Shown here: positions 18,571-27,266 of the stretch, in pieces
Layout of the letters: each line of letters begins with the position of its first letter
How positions within the stretch are numbered: the stretch's first letter is position 1
NCBI GenBank assembly: GCA_045531685.1
Contig: JAZSEL010000119.1
Coordinates: 1-64,000, forward strand
Length of the DNA: 64,000 bases
From: RGIG8767 sp045531685
GTDB taxonomy: Bacteria; Bacillota; Clostridia; Lachnospirales; Lachnospiraceae
Direction: 5' to 3'
Made by a program: the position numbers and the translations under genes
Notes under the pieces: generated by a model
Told to the model about the DNA's origin: nothing
The model's input: only the letters and a program-made list of their open reading frames with translations
The model's database searches: none

Positions 18571-19758
18571 CTATTTGTATTGGGGATTATCTTTTTTCCA
18601 AACAATCTTACCATCTACCATGGTAAAAAGTGCTGTCCCTTTAATCTCTAGCGGACTTCCGTCATAGATAACAATATCGGCATCCTTCCCTTCTTTCAGA
18701 CTTCCGATTCTGTCATCAACGCGGCAAATCTTTGCTGCATCAATCGTAATCGCGCGAAGTGCATTCCACTCCCCAAGTCCCTCTTTGGCTGCTATTCCGG
18801 CACAAAGAGGTAAATATTGTATCCGGATTACCGGATGGTCGCAGGTGATTGCCACCGTAGTACCTGCTTTCTTCAGCACTCCCGGTGTCTTGAAGTCCAA
18901 TTCCCGCACTTCATATTTACTTCTGGAAGACAGGGACGGACCGACAATCGCAGGAAAGCCTTCCCTTGCTATTTCTTCTGCAATCAAATGTCCTTCGGTA
19001 CAATGGTCCAATGTAAGCTCCAATCCAAATTCTTTTGCAATACGGATTGCCGTAAAAATATCATCCGCTCTGTGGGCATGGGCTTTTAGCGGGATGTTCC
19101 CCTCAAATAATTCCCGGAAGCATTCCATGGTAAAATCTTTCTGCCATGTTTCCGTGCCATTGTCTGCCGTTTTCTCTCTTTGTCTTTTTTCTTCTTCAAA
19201 ATACTGCTTTGCCCGATACAACTCCTCACGGATTAGTGCGGCTATCCCCATTCTGGTAGCCGGCATATTTCCATTCATCCCATAATTCGTAATGGGGTTT
19301 TCCCCGAATGCAATCTTGATGGCTGCCGGTGCCAATACCACCATGTCATCCATACATCGTCCATATGTTTTAATAAATGCAAACTGCCCACCGATGGCAT
19401 TTGCACTGCCGGGGCCTACCATGGCACCTGTAATTCCTACTGCCAACGCATTGTGAAACGCACTGTCCATGGGATTAATGCCATCTATCGCCCGCATAGC
19501 CGGTGTTATGGGATTGGTCCCCTCATTACAGCTATCACCCATTACTGATATTTTTTCTTCCGCAATTCCCAAATGACTGTGTGCATCAATAAATCCCGGA
19601 AATACATTACATCCCTTGGCATCAATTACCTGCATATTGTCACTTACCGTAATTCCACTCCCTATTTTTTCTATTTTCCCATCCTTTATTACTATATCCC
19701 CATAGAAAGGTTTCTCATCCTCCATCGTATACAATAACCCATTTTGAATTAATACCAT
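18571..19758 (-). CDS. Amidohydrolase (imidazolonepropionase-like)
   Basis: A 395-residue metal-dependent hydrolase of the amidohydrolase superfamily, cytoplasmic. It has the N-terminal beta-sandwich and the metal motif DAHSHLG, a carboxylate/lysine-ligand region, HAHRADD, and a late HPVI with Asp, plus the closing GSLKEGKDADIVIYDG block. The substrate cannot be deduced. Its Shine-Dalgarno AAGGAG is also the 3' arm of a hairpin lying between it and metA (see that entry), so translation may depend on read-through and on unfolding. Confidence 0.88.
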   Translation of the reverse strand: MVLIQNGLLYTMEDEKPFYGDIVIKDGKIEKIGSGITVSDNMQVIDAKGCNVFPGFIDAHSHLGIAEEKISVMGDSCNEGTNPITPAMRAIDGINPMDSAFHNALAVGITGAMVGPGSANAIGGQFAFIKTYGRCMDDMVVLAPAAIKIAFGENPITNYGMNGNMPATRMGIAALIREELYRAKQYFEEEKRQREKTADNGTETWQKDFTMECFRELFEGNIPLKAHAHRADDIFTAIRIAKEFGLELTLDHCTEGHLIAEEIAREGFPAIVGPSLSSRSKYEVRELDFKTPGVLKKAGTTVAITCDHPVIRIQYLPLCAGIAAKEGLGEWNALRAITIDAAKICRVDDRIGSLKEGKDADIVIYDGSPLEIKGTALFTMVDGKIVWKKDNPQYK

Positions 19759-19766
19759 AAAAAAAT

Positions 19767-19804
19767 CTCCTTATTTCCGGCATAGTATTACCGAAAATAA
19801 GGAG
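19767..19804 (-). terminator. Terminator/SD-sequestering hairpin between metA and the amidohydrolase gene
   Basis: On the minus strand a 14-bp stem (arms 19791-19804 and 19767-19780, one G-U pair) is followed by ATTTTTTT and then the ATG of the amidohydrolase gene. The second arm ends AATAAGGAG, which is that gene's Shine-Dalgarno sequence. The element can both end the metA transcript and hide the ribosome site of the next gene. Confidence 0.7.
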
Positions 19805-19847
19805 TTCTATACTCACTGTTTCCCTTGTTCCAGTTCTGACAAGGCTT

Positions 19848-20765
19848 CTACTCCACCTTATCCAAGTCATAAGGAGTATTCTGATAAACGTAATAATTCA
19901 GCCAATTGGAATACAAGGTATTGCCATGGGCTCTCCACTGTAACATTGGTCTCTTACTTGGGTCATCATCCGGATAATAATTAACCGGTACATCTATTTC
20001 AATCCCTTTTCCAATATCTCTTCGATATTCTGCATCCAATGTTAAGCGGTCATACTCAAAATGTCCCTGAACAAATACCTGACGTCCTCCGTTTGCAATA
20101 GCAAGAAGTACACCTGCTTCTTCAGACTCTGCCAAAACGGTTAAAGCTTCACACTTATGTATCCTTTCTGCATCAATTGCCGTATATCTGCTGTGAGGAA
20201 CATAAAACTCATCATCAAAACCGCGCACCAAAGGCACTCTTCTGTTTAACACATGCTGCTTGTATATTCCAAACAGTTTCTTTGGCAGCACCGATTTATT
20301 AAGACCGTGATGGTAATACAATCCGGCCTGTGCTCCCCAACAAATATGGAAGGTAGAGGTTACGTGGGTCTTGGTCCACTCCATAATCCCACAGAGTTCC
20401 TCCCAATAATCCACTTCTTCAAACGGCATCTGCTCAAGGGGCGCACCTGTAATCATAAAACCATCAAATTTGCGATGCTTAATCTCATCAAATGTCACAT
20501 AGAATTTGTTCAAATGTGTAGCAGATGTATGCATGGAAACATGACTGTTCAGCTTGATAAATGTAATATCCACCTGCAATGGTGTATTTGACATGGAACG
20601 TAATAAATGAAGCTCCGTATCCTGTTTTACCGGCATCAGATTCAGAATACCAATCTGCAACGGACGGATGTCCTGATGGGTAGCACGGTATTCATCCATA
20701 ACGAATATATTTTCATTTTCCAAAATTTCCTTTACCGGTAAATCATTCTGAATTCGAATCGGCAT
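19848..20765 (-). CDS. metAA: Homoserine O-acetyltransferase (MetA-type)
   Basis: Acylates homoserine at the first committed step of methionine synthesis. The 305-residue protein matches MetA over its whole length: PLQIGILNLMPVKQDTE near the start, catalytic Cys142 in HICWGAQAG, and His235/Glu237 in VQGHFEYDR. Residue 111 is Glu (GAPLEQMPFEEV). By the published distinction between Glu111 (acetyl-CoA) and Gly111 (succinyl-CoA), this should be an acetyltransferase. It has a good promoter, TTGGAA (20837-20842), 17 bp, TATAAT (20814-20819). No S-box or T-box fits in the 127-bp upstream gap. Confidence 0.95.
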   Translation of the reverse strand: MPIRIQNDLPVKEILENENIFVMDEYRATHQDIRPLQIGILNLMPVKQDTELHLLRSMSNTPLQVDITFIKLNSHVSMHTSATHLNKFYVTFDEIKHRKFDGFMITGAPLEQMPFEEVDYWEELCGIMEWTKTHVTSTFHICWGAQAGLYYHHGLNKSVLPKKLFGIYKQHVLNRRVPLVRGFDDEFYVPHSRYTAIDAERIHKCEALTVLAESEEAGVLLAIANGGRQVFVQGHFEYDRLTLDAEYRRDIGKGIEIDVPVNYYPDDDPSKRPMLQWRAHGNTLYSNWLNYYVYQNTPYDLDKVE

Positions 20766-20813
20766 GTTTCTCTGTCTCCTGACATTTTATTTCTTTAAAA
20801 AGCAATATTTGCT

Positions 20814-20842
20814 ATTATACCTCATTGTTTGGGTTTTTCCAA
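20814..20842 (-). promoter_or_regulatory. Sigma-A promoter of metA
   Basis: TTGGAA, 17-bp spacer, TATAAT on the minus strand, about 50 bp upstream of the metA ATG. A short palindrome AGCAAATATTGCT follows the -10 and could be an operator. Confidence 0.65.
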
Positions 20843-20892
20843 CCTCAAATCGTATTGCGGCAACCGTTTCTTCTTTGTTGTTGAAAACAAAG

Positions 20893-22869
20893 CTACCTGT
20901 CTTCTCCCAGATATTCTGTCATAAATGTTTCTTCTGTAATCACAGGCACATTTAATTGGGCTGCCTTTTTATTTTTAGAAGATGTTGACAGAATGTCATT
21001 ATTAATCAGAGCATCCGTCTTACCGGTAACACTTCCTGTTACCTTTCCGCCAAGACTCTCAATCTTAGCCTTTAACGCATCCCTATTTTCAAAATGTTGT
21101 AAGCTGCCTGTTATAACAAATACTTTTCCGTTTACTTTATCATTGCTTCTGTCAATCTGTTCCTTTTCCAGCTCTAATTCCAAAAGCAAGGCCTTCAACT
21201 GACCAACATTTCCTTCTTCTGAAAAATAAGAATGAAATGCGTTTGCCAATACTTCACCCACACCATCAATCTGACTAAGGCGTTCCACATCGGCAGAAAG
21301 AATCTCTTCTACGTCAAACGCAAATTCCCGGCAAATTACCTTTGCATTGGCAAGACCAATCCCCGTAATTCCAAGTGCATAAATCACTCTTGGCAAAGAG
21401 GTGTGGCGGGCTTCTTCCACCGCTGTCATCAATTTCTTATATGACTTTTCCCCAAACCCTTCCATGGATGTAATTTCATCCTCATAACGGTCCAAATGGA
21501 ACAAATCACAGAAGGAATGTAAAAATCCTTTTCCTAAAAACTTTTCTAAGGTTGCTTCGGAAAGACCGTCTATATTCAGAGCATCACGATTTACAAAATG
21601 AGCAAATGCTTTTACCTTTTTGGCATCGCAATCCGGATTTACACAATATAAGGACTGTGTATCATTCATCTGCTGAATCTTAGTTGCTCCGCCGCATATC
21701 GGACAGCATTTTGGTATTTCCACATTATCACTGCCGGTCAGGTTTTCGGCAATCTGCGGAATAATCATATTCGCCTTATAAACGGTAATGGTATCCCCAA
21801 TTCCAAGCTTAAGTCCCCGCAATACACTTACATTGTGTACGCTGGCGCGGCTGACTGTGGTTCCTTCCAGTTCAATTGGTTCAAAGATTGCTACCGGATT
21901 AATCAGTCCTGTACGGCTTGGACTCCATTCGATTTCCAAAAGCTTGGTGGCCTTTACCTCATCCTGCCATTTAAAGGCAATGGAATCCCTTGGGAACTTA
22001 GCTGTTCTTCCCAAAGACTTACCATAGGCAATATCTTCATACGTAAGAACCAACCCATCGGATGGAATATCAAAGGTCTGAATCGCCTTTTCAAATTCTT
22101 CGATTGCACCAAGAATGGTATCCTTATCTACTTTCTTATAATCCACAATTTCAAAGCCCTGCTCTTTTAAAAAGATAAACTGGGCTTCTTTGGAGTTATT
22201 AAAATCCTTATCTCCATTTTCATCAACTGCCGATACAAAAGAGAACGCATAAAAGTGGACATTTCTCTTAGCCGTAATCTCATTGTTTAACTGTCGGATG
22301 GAACCGGAACATAAATTACGCGGATTTTTATACTTATCTTCGTCGTTTTCAATAGCAGCGTTTATTTTTTCAAAATCAGAATATTTGATAACCGCTTCCC
22401 CACGCAACACCAGCTTGCCCTGATAAGGAATACGGTGCGGAAGATTCTTAAACACCCTGGCATTGTTGGTCACTACCTCACCAATCTCTCCGTTTCCCCG
22501 GGTAACTGCCTTTTTCAGTTCTCCCTCATCATAGGTCAATACCACAGTCAGACCATCCAATTTCCATGACAATAATCCTTCTTTATCAGAAAGCCAATCA
22601 CGCAGTTCTTCTCTGTCCTTTGTCTTACCGAGAGAAAGCATAGTGGTCTCATGACGCTCTTTGGGTAGCTCCTCTACCGCTTCATATCCCACATTAACGG
22701 TGGGACTGTTTGATAACACGGTCCCCAATTTCTCTTCCAATGCCACCAATTCATCATAAAGAGCATCGTATTCAAAATTGCTCATAATTTCCCTATCTTC
22801 GGCATAATATGCCTTAGATGCTTCATTTAAAAGAGCTATCAGCTCCTTCATACGTTCCATTGACTTCAT
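20893..22869 (-). CDS. ligA: NAD-dependent DNA ligase (divergent LigA)
   Basis: Seals DNA nicks with NAD. The 658-residue protein has the LigA order: adenylation domain with KLDG (AMP-accepting Lys about 103), OB fold, four-cysteine zinc finger (CCPICGG ... CVNPDC), helix-hairpin-helix repeats and a C-terminal BRCT domain from about 585. Several normally invariant blocks differ: RGNGEIGEVVTNNARVF stands where RGDG..GEDVT.N is usual, and HETTMLSLGKT replaces the HP.PMLSL block. It may be a second, divergent ligase and not the replicative one. It starts upstream of metA in the same direction. Confidence 0.9.
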   Translation of the reverse strand: MKSMERMKELIALLNEASKAYYAEDREIMSNFEYDALYDELVALEEKLGTVLSNSPTVNVGYEAVEELPKERHETTMLSLGKTKDREELRDWLSDKEGLLSWKLDGLTVVLTYDEGELKKAVTRGNGEIGEVVTNNARVFKNLPHRIPYQGKLVLRGEAVIKYSDFEKINAAIENDEDKYKNPRNLCSGSIRQLNNEITAKRNVHFYAFSFVSAVDENGDKDFNNSKEAQFIFLKEQGFEIVDYKKVDKDTILGAIEEFEKAIQTFDIPSDGLVLTYEDIAYGKSLGRTAKFPRDSIAFKWQDEVKATKLLEIEWSPSRTGLINPVAIFEPIELEGTTVSRASVHNVSVLRGLKLGIGDTITVYKANMIIPQIAENLTGSDNVEIPKCCPICGGATKIQQMNDTQSLYCVNPDCDAKKVKAFAHFVNRDALNIDGLSEATLEKFLGKGFLHSFCDLFHLDRYEDEITSMEGFGEKSYKKLMTAVEEARHTSLPRVIYALGITGIGLANAKVICREFAFDVEEILSADVERLSQIDGVGEVLANAFHSYFSEEGNVGQLKALLLELELEKEQIDRSNDKVNGKVFVITGSLQHFENRDALKAKIESLGGKVTGSVTGKTDALINNDILSTSSKNKKAAQLNVPVITEETFMTEYLGEDR

Positions 22870-22909
22870 TGTATTATCTCCATGAAGAATGCCCTTACGC
22901 CATTCCTTA

Positions 22910-23629
22910 TTACTTTGCTATCATCCGATATAATGTTTCCAACTCTTCTCCGTTCACTCTGCGGAAGGTTCCCGGCCGTAATTTACCAAGTGTAATATTG
23001 GCAACCCTTACCCTTTGTAATGCATTCACCTTTAATCCCAGTTCCTGACACATACGGCGGATTTGCCGGTTCAATCCCTGGGTCAAAATAATGCGGAAAG
23101 TATATTTTCCAAGAATCTCCACCTTACACGGCTTGGTTTTCCGGTTTAATTCACTTAAAAAGACGCCTGCTTCCATCCTTTCCTTAAAATCAGACGGCAG
23201 TTCTTTCGTCACCTTTACGATATATTCTTTCTCCTGATGTTCGGTTCCACGCATTAATTTCTGAATCAGGTCACCATCATTCGTCATGAGCAGTAAGCCT
23301 TCGGTTTCCTTATCCAAACGTCCTGCATAAGTCACACGGATTGGATAAGAAAATGCTTCCTTTAACGTCTTATCCGCAAATTTGTCCTTTTCCGTACAGG
23401 TAACTCCCAATGGTTTGTAATAGGCAAGCACTACCTTTTCATTCTTACTTGCCAATTTTTTCCCCTGACAAATCACCTCATCCGTATCGCTTACACGCAT
23501 ACCGTTTTCTGCCACTTTTCCATTTACCGTGACTTTTCCTTCTGCAATCAAGCGGTCTGCATCCCTTCTGGAACAAACGCCGCACTCTGCCAAATATTTA
23601 TTTAACCGAACTGCTGTATTTTCAGCCAT
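22910..23629 (-). CDS. RsuA-family pseudouridine synthase (RluF/RluB-like)
   Basis: Converts a specific uridine of rRNA to pseudouridine. The 239-residue protein has an N-terminal S4 RNA-binding domain (RLNKYLAECGVCSRRDADRL) and the catalytic motif GRLDKETEGLL, with Asp as the nucleophile. The order and the sequence LNRQIRRMCQELG fit the RluF/RluB branch; the exact target (23S U2604/2605-type) is not settled. I use the ATG at 23629 because GAGGG stands 6 nt before it; a start 24 codons upstream would add a hydrophobic, unrelated N-terminus. It lies 78 bp after the LytTR gene. Confidence 0.9.
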   Translation of the reverse strand: MAENTAVRLNKYLAECGVCSRRDADRLIAEGKVTVNGKVAENGMRVSDTDEVICQGKKLASKNEKVVLAYYKPLGVTCTEKDKFADKTLKEAFSYPIRVTYAGRLDKETEGLLLMTNDGDLIQKLMRGTEHQEKEYIVKVTKELPSDFKERMEAGVFLSELNRKTKPCKVEILGKYTFRIILTQGLNRQIRRMCQELGLKVNALQRVRVANITLGKLRPGTFRRVNGEELETLYRMIAK

Positions 23630-23707
23630 GCGTACCCTCTTCTTCTCATTTATTATGACCGTAGCAGGGAAAAACAACTCTGCTTTTTTCCCGACAGCCA
23701 TGGAATA

Positions 23708-24079
23708 TTATAACAAAATCTTTTCACTCTGACTACGCAATTCTTTGCGAATTGTCGATGCTCTCTTTTGAGCAAGATACACTCTGTCCCCATTTTTCAT
23801 AATCAATAATTGTGGTGTAATTTTGTCTATCTGATACATATTCACTACAAAACTCTGATGTGACATCACAAACCCAAACTGTCTCATCCTATTTGCAATA
23901 TCCCCAATCCGTTCATTAATACAAACATACTCCCCCTTTACTGTGACAATTCTGACTTTCCGGTTCATATACTCAAAGTAACAAATATCTCTGCAACATA
24001 ACCGGACCAGAGTATAATCCTCCAACAAAAATGTCACCTCATCCAACACTGACCTTTCTTTAATCACCATGATAACCAT
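23708..24079 (-). CDS. Stand-alone LytTR DNA-binding domain protein
   Basis: A 123-residue protein that is almost entirely one LytTR domain: DICYFEYMNRKVRIVTVKGE, IANRMRQFGFVMSHQSFVVNM, then MKNGDRVYLAQKRASTIRKEL. LytTR proteins bind direct repeats in promoters. Here no receiver domain or membrane region is attached, so it is a one-domain regulator whose signal is unknown. Two in-frame ATGs (24079 and 24070) are possible; the second has better spacing from GGGGG. No target or partner gene is evident nearby. Confidence 0.85.
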   Translation of the reverse strand: MVIMVIKERSVLDEVTFLLEDYTLVRLCCRDICYFEYMNRKVRIVTVKGEYVCINERIGDIANRMRQFGFVMSHQSFVVNMYQIDKITPQLLIMKNGDRVYLAQKRASTIRKELRSQSEKILL

Positions 24080-24212
24080 CCCCCAATAAGTTATTTTAGG
24101 TCTTTAGACCCACTTATCTATATTGCCACTTGTATGAATGGTTATATTTTTAGTCTGGGAAGTTGTTTTTTGTTGGTTTTTGTTGGTTTTGTGTTTTTTA
24201 CCGGATAAAAAA

Positions 24213-24246
24213 GAAGAGGTTCCGTTCTTAGCACGCAAACCTCTTC
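24213..24246 (-). terminator. Terminator of tcdA
   Basis: Arms GAAGAGGTT (24213-24221) and AACCTCTTC (24238-24246) form a stem followed on the minus strand by a run of T (opposite 24205-24212). It lies just after the tcdA stop. The rest of the 24080-24253 gap is T/G-rich without a gene. Confidence 0.8.
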
Positions 24247-24253
24247 GCCATTT

Positions 24254-24994
24254 TTATATAGAATTGTTACAGATATCCTTTACCACTTCTGCCGCAATAA
24301 TCATTCCTGCTACGGAAGGTACAAAAGCGACGCTTCCCGGCACTGCCTTTTTTTGCTTCTGTTCTCCCTCTTTGGCAAACTCTCCGGCATCTCTTAAAAT
24401 ATCCTGTGGCTTTATCGGAATCTCTTTGGAGTATAACACCTTTACCTTCTTAATTCCTCTGTCCTTTAATTCCTTACGCATTACTTTTGCAAGGGGACAC
24501 ACGCTGGTTTTGCTGATATCCGTTACCTCAAACTGTGTCGGGTCCAATTTGTTTCCCGTTCCCATGCTACTGATGACCGGAACTCCTGCCTTCTTTGCTT
24601 CTTCAATAATCAGAAGCTTCGCCGTAACCGTATCCACCGCATCCACTACATACGTATATTCCGAAAAATCAAAGCTTTCCTTATTCTCCGGAAGATAAAA
24701 ACATTTATGTGCCTCTACGTTTGCCATGGGATTAATGGAGCGAATCCGTTCTTCCATTACATCAACCTTATATCTACCGATGGTGTCATAAGTCGCAATA
24801 ATCTGCCTGTTCAAATTACTTTCTGACACAGTGTCATGATCAATAATGTCAATATGACCCACTCCGCTTCTTACCAAAGCTTCCACCACATAGCCGCCTA
24901 CACCACCAACACCAAAAACAGCAACCCTGGCATTGGCAAGCCTGTCCATATTCTCTTTTCCAAGAAGCGCTTCTGTTCTGATAAACTGCTGCAT
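24254..24994 (-). CDS. tcdA: tRNA threonylcarbamoyladenosine dehydratase
   Basis: Cyclises t6A37 of tRNA to ct6A using ATP. The 246-residue ThiF/E1-like protein starts with RTEALLGKENMDRL, has the nucleotide loop VFGVGGVGGYVVEALVRSG, the IDHDTVSESNLNRQ motif and a VDAVDT segment. Length and the TSVCPLAKVMRKELKDRGI region fit TcdA/CsdL, not ThiF or MoeB. It is followed by a terminator. The Gfo/Idh/MocA gene upstream is separated by a hairpin. Confidence 0.93.
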   Translation of the reverse strand: MQQFIRTEALLGKENMDRLANARVAVFGVGGVGGYVVEALVRSGVGHIDIIDHDTVSESNLNRQIIATYDTIGRYKVDVMEERIRSINPMANVEAHKCFYLPENKESFDFSEYTYVVDAVDTVTAKLLIIEEAKKAGVPVISSMGTGNKLDPTQFEVTDISKTSVCPLAKVMRKELKDRGIKKVKVLYSKEIPIKPQDILRDAGEFAKEGEQKQKKAVPGSVAFVPSVAGMIIAAEVVKDICNNSI

Positions 24995-25008
24995 ACCCTA
25001 TCCTTATA

Positions 25009-25040
25009 AGACCGGTGCCATGCTCTCATAGTACCGGTCT
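25009..25040 (-). terminator. Hairpin after the Gfo/Idh/MocA gene
   Basis: An 8-bp stem AGACCGGT / ACCGGTCT with a 16-nt loop lies between the oxidoreductase stop and the tcdA start. Only a short T-rich stretch follows, so it may be a weak terminator. Confidence 0.55.
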
Positions 25041-25054
25041 CGTCTTCCTATCCT

Positions 25055-26026
25055 TTATTTTTCAAATGGATACACCATATTCCAATCCTTACGGATGCGG
25101 TCCATCAGGCGCATAATCCATAAAGTCTCTTCATGTGGCATCTCTTCACATTCAATCTTTCCTTCTTTGATGGCTCTTATACAGGATATTACTTCATATT
25201 CATATCCGTTAATCTGCTCCGGTACAGGTATAGTCTCAACCAACTGATGATCCAAATCATATACTCGGATTTCTTCTGCATTGTTGATATTCTGTACTTC
25301 CAGATATCCCTTATCTCCATAAATGGCACCCAGGCGGTTTAATCCGGCCAACATATTGCTATGTAATACAGCCATGGTATCATCTTCAAAAATAAGAGTA
25401 ATACTGTTTGTCCAGTCAATTCCCTTCGGCGACATAACCGCAGTAGATACTACATCCTTTACGTCCTTTTTCACTACCATCTTAGCAAAGTTAATTGGGT
25501 ACACTCCCAAGTCAAGTAAAGCTCCACCTGCCAATTCCGGTTCCTGCATACGTGGAATATCATGTAATTCATATCCAAGATTAGCCATAACCGCATTCAC
25601 TTTACCAATTCTTCCCGAATCAAGCAAATCATCAATCATCTTACGGCTAGGCATATATCTTGTCCAGATAGCCTCTGCCAGCAATACATTTTTTTCTTTT
25701 GCTAAAGCAATTAATTCCTCTGCCTGCTTAGCATTTACAGTAAATGCTTTTTCCAATAACACATGCTTACCCGCATTCAGACACATCTTTGCATGCTCAT
25801 AATGATGTGAATGAGGTGTTGCCACATAGATCAATTCTACTTCCGGGTCAGCCAGCATTTCTTCATAAGAACCATATGCCTTCTCAAAGCCCCATTCAGA
25901 AGCAAAATCCTGTGCTCTCTTTAAATCTCTGGATGCTACTGCATAACGTTCCACCTCTTTAATTGGTGTAACTGCTGCTGCCATACATTGGGCAATCTTA
26001 CCCGGTCCAAAAATCGCAAATTTCAT
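25055..26026 (-). CDS. Gfo/Idh/MocA-family oxidoreductase
   Basis: A 323-residue NAD(P)-dependent dehydrogenase expected to oxidise or reduce a sugar or cyclitol in the cytoplasm. It has the Rossmann start FAIFGPGKIAQCMAAAV, the ATPHSHHYEHAKMCLNAGKHV block, the EKAFT (EKP-type) catalytic lysine region and the C-terminal beta-sheet domain. The substrate cannot be named from sequence. It is downstream of the aldolase-like gene but a strong terminator lies between them, so they are not clearly one operon. Confidence 0.92.
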   Translation of the reverse strand: MKFAIFGPGKIAQCMAAAVTPIKEVERYAVASRDLKRAQDFASEWGFEKAYGSYEEMLADPEVELIYVATPHSHHYEHAKMCLNAGKHVLLEKAFTVNAKQAEELIALAKEKNVLLAEAIWTRYMPSRKMIDDLLDSGRIGKVNAVMANLGYELHDIPRMQEPELAGGALLDLGVYPINFAKMVVKKDVKDVVSTAVMSPKGIDWTNSITLIFEDDTMAVLHSNMLAGLNRLGAIYGDKGYLEVQNINNAEEIRVYDLDHQLVETIPVPEQINGYEYEVISCIRAIKEGKIECEEMPHEETLWIMRLMDRIRKDWNMVYPFEK

Positions 26027-26100
26027 ATTTGTATACCTCCATTATTTATCAATACCCGAATATTATTTTACCATATTTCCTTACATTATAGAACTGAAAA

Positions 26101-26129
26101 AACTCCTACAACAATCTGTTGCAGGAGTT
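26101..26129 (-). terminator. Terminator of the aldolase-like gene
   Basis: A 12-bp stem (AACTCCTACAAC / GTTGCAGGAGTT, one wobble) with loop AATCT stands 12 bp after the stop and is followed on the minus strand by TTTTTT. Confidence 0.85.
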
Positions 26130-26141
26130 TTCTATTAATCA

Positions 26142-27122
26142 TTATTCCATATGATCTAACAATTCCTGATAAAATCTGGAGTAATCCACTCTCTGATCTT
26201 TCATAAAACGAATGGCTGACGAAGGATGTGAATTCATAACCCCCGTCAATAAGTAGGGTATGTCGTATCCCCAGATATTACCTTTATCCTTCTCTGCCTG
26301 AATATATTTCTGTACAAAATCCATAACAGGAACCAGGTTATATCTCGGATTACGTAAGAATGCAAGTAAAGACTCCATGTAACAGTTACCGGCACCACGT
26401 CCCATACCGCTTACAGTAGCATCCAGCATACTTGCACCATTACTTAATGCTTCAATGGTATTGGCAAACGCAAGCTGCTGATTGTTATGGGCATGAATAC
26501 CGATTCGCTTACCATGAGCCTCCGCAATATTCATATACTTATCCGTCAATCTACGAATCTGTTCCGGATAGAACGCACCAAAGCTGTCCACTAAGTAAAT
26601 GTAATCCACATCACACTCTGCTAAAATCTCAAGTCCGCTGTCCAGTTCTTCTTCACGCACCTTAGAGATTGCCATGATATTAACCGTAGTCTCATATCCC
26701 TTCTCATGGGCATCCTGAATCATCTCAATAGCAGCCGGAATCTGATGAATGTAAGCAGCGGTACGAACCATATCAATGACACTGTCTTTTTTATTTAAAA
26801 TGTCATTTTTATAATCGGTTCTGCCCACATCGGTCATAACTGCAATTTTAAGATCAAAATCATTGTTCCCTACCACCGCACGGATGTCTTCTTCCTCACA
26901 GAACTTCCACTTTCCGTAATCTTCTTTGCTAAAAATATCTTTGGAAGCCTTATAACCGAATTCCATATAGTCCACACCGGCTTTGATATTGGTACGATAC
27001 AAATCTTTTACAAATTCATCTGTAAATTCAAAATTATTTACTAATCCGCCGTCACGAAGCGTACAATCCACGACCTTAATATCCGGTCTGAATGAAATTA
27101 GGTTACCATTATTTCTTTTCAT
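26142..27122 (-). CDS. DRE-TIM aldolase-like protein (HMG-CoA lyase/4-hydroxy-2-oxovalerate aldolase superfamily)
   Basis: A 326-residue TIM-barrel protein with the superfamily signature VVDCTLRDGG near the start (metal-binding Asp and catalytic Arg) and the metal-binding HAHNNQQLAFAN (about 220). It belongs to the broad group annotated as aldolase catalytic domain-containing proteins. Whether it cleaves a hydroxy-oxoacid or makes a new C-C bond cannot be told. The start at 27122 is fixed by TGGAGG at good spacing; an ATG six codons upstream is not supported. Its promoter region has two palindromes, so it is probably tightly regulated, perhaps together with sugar metabolism. Confidence 0.85.
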   Translation of the reverse strand: MKRNNGNLISFRPDIKVVDCTLRDGGLVNNFEFTDEFVKDLYRTNIKAGVDYMEFGYKASKDIFSKEDYGKWKFCEEEDIRAVVGNNDFDLKIAVMTDVGRTDYKNDILNKKDSVIDMVRTAAYIHQIPAAIEMIQDAHEKGYETTVNIMAISKVREEELDSGLEILAECDVDYIYLVDSFGAFYPEQIRRLTDKYMNIAEAHGKRIGIHAHNNQQLAFANTIEALSNGASMLDATVSGMGRGAGNCYMESLLAFLRNPRYNLVPVMDFVQKYIQAEKDKGNIWGYDIPYLLTGVMNSHPSSAIRFMKDQRVDYSRFYQELLDHME

Positions 27123-27177
27123 AATTATCCTCCAGAGCATATTCTTTTTGTGTCTGACCCTTAGTCATGCTCTCATT

Positions 27178-27261
27178 CACTTTAAAGCGTTACGCTTTAA
27201 AGTGTTAAAGCACTTTCAGAATATACCTATCCCAATAAAAAGTCAATATTTTATTGGGATA
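27178..27261 (-). promoter_or_regulatory. Palindromic operator region and promoter of the aldolase-like gene
   Basis: On the minus strand TTGACT (27241-27246), a 17-bp spacer and TATTCT (27218-27223) form a plausible promoter. Directly downstream, over the expected transcription start, lie two overlapping dyads: CACTTTAAAGCG-TTA-CGCTTTAAAGTG (27178-27204) and AAAGTG-TTAAAG-CACTTT (27199-27216). The -35 itself is in the loop of a third perfect 13-bp inverted repeat (27228-27240 with 27249-27261). The arrangement looks like a repressor-controlled promoter. Confidence 0.65.
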
Positions 27262-27266
27262 AATTT

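Noticed and set aside
20766..20892. S-box or T-box leader for metA
   Set aside because: The gap is only 127 bp, the promoter takes most of it, and no SAM aptamer or T-box sequence is visible.
23707..23735. TATAAT ahead of the pseudouridine synthase gene as its promoter
   Set aside because: The -10 is perfect but the hexamer 17 bp upstream (TAGTCA) is a poor -35 and overlaps the LytTR gene end; not strong enough to annotate.
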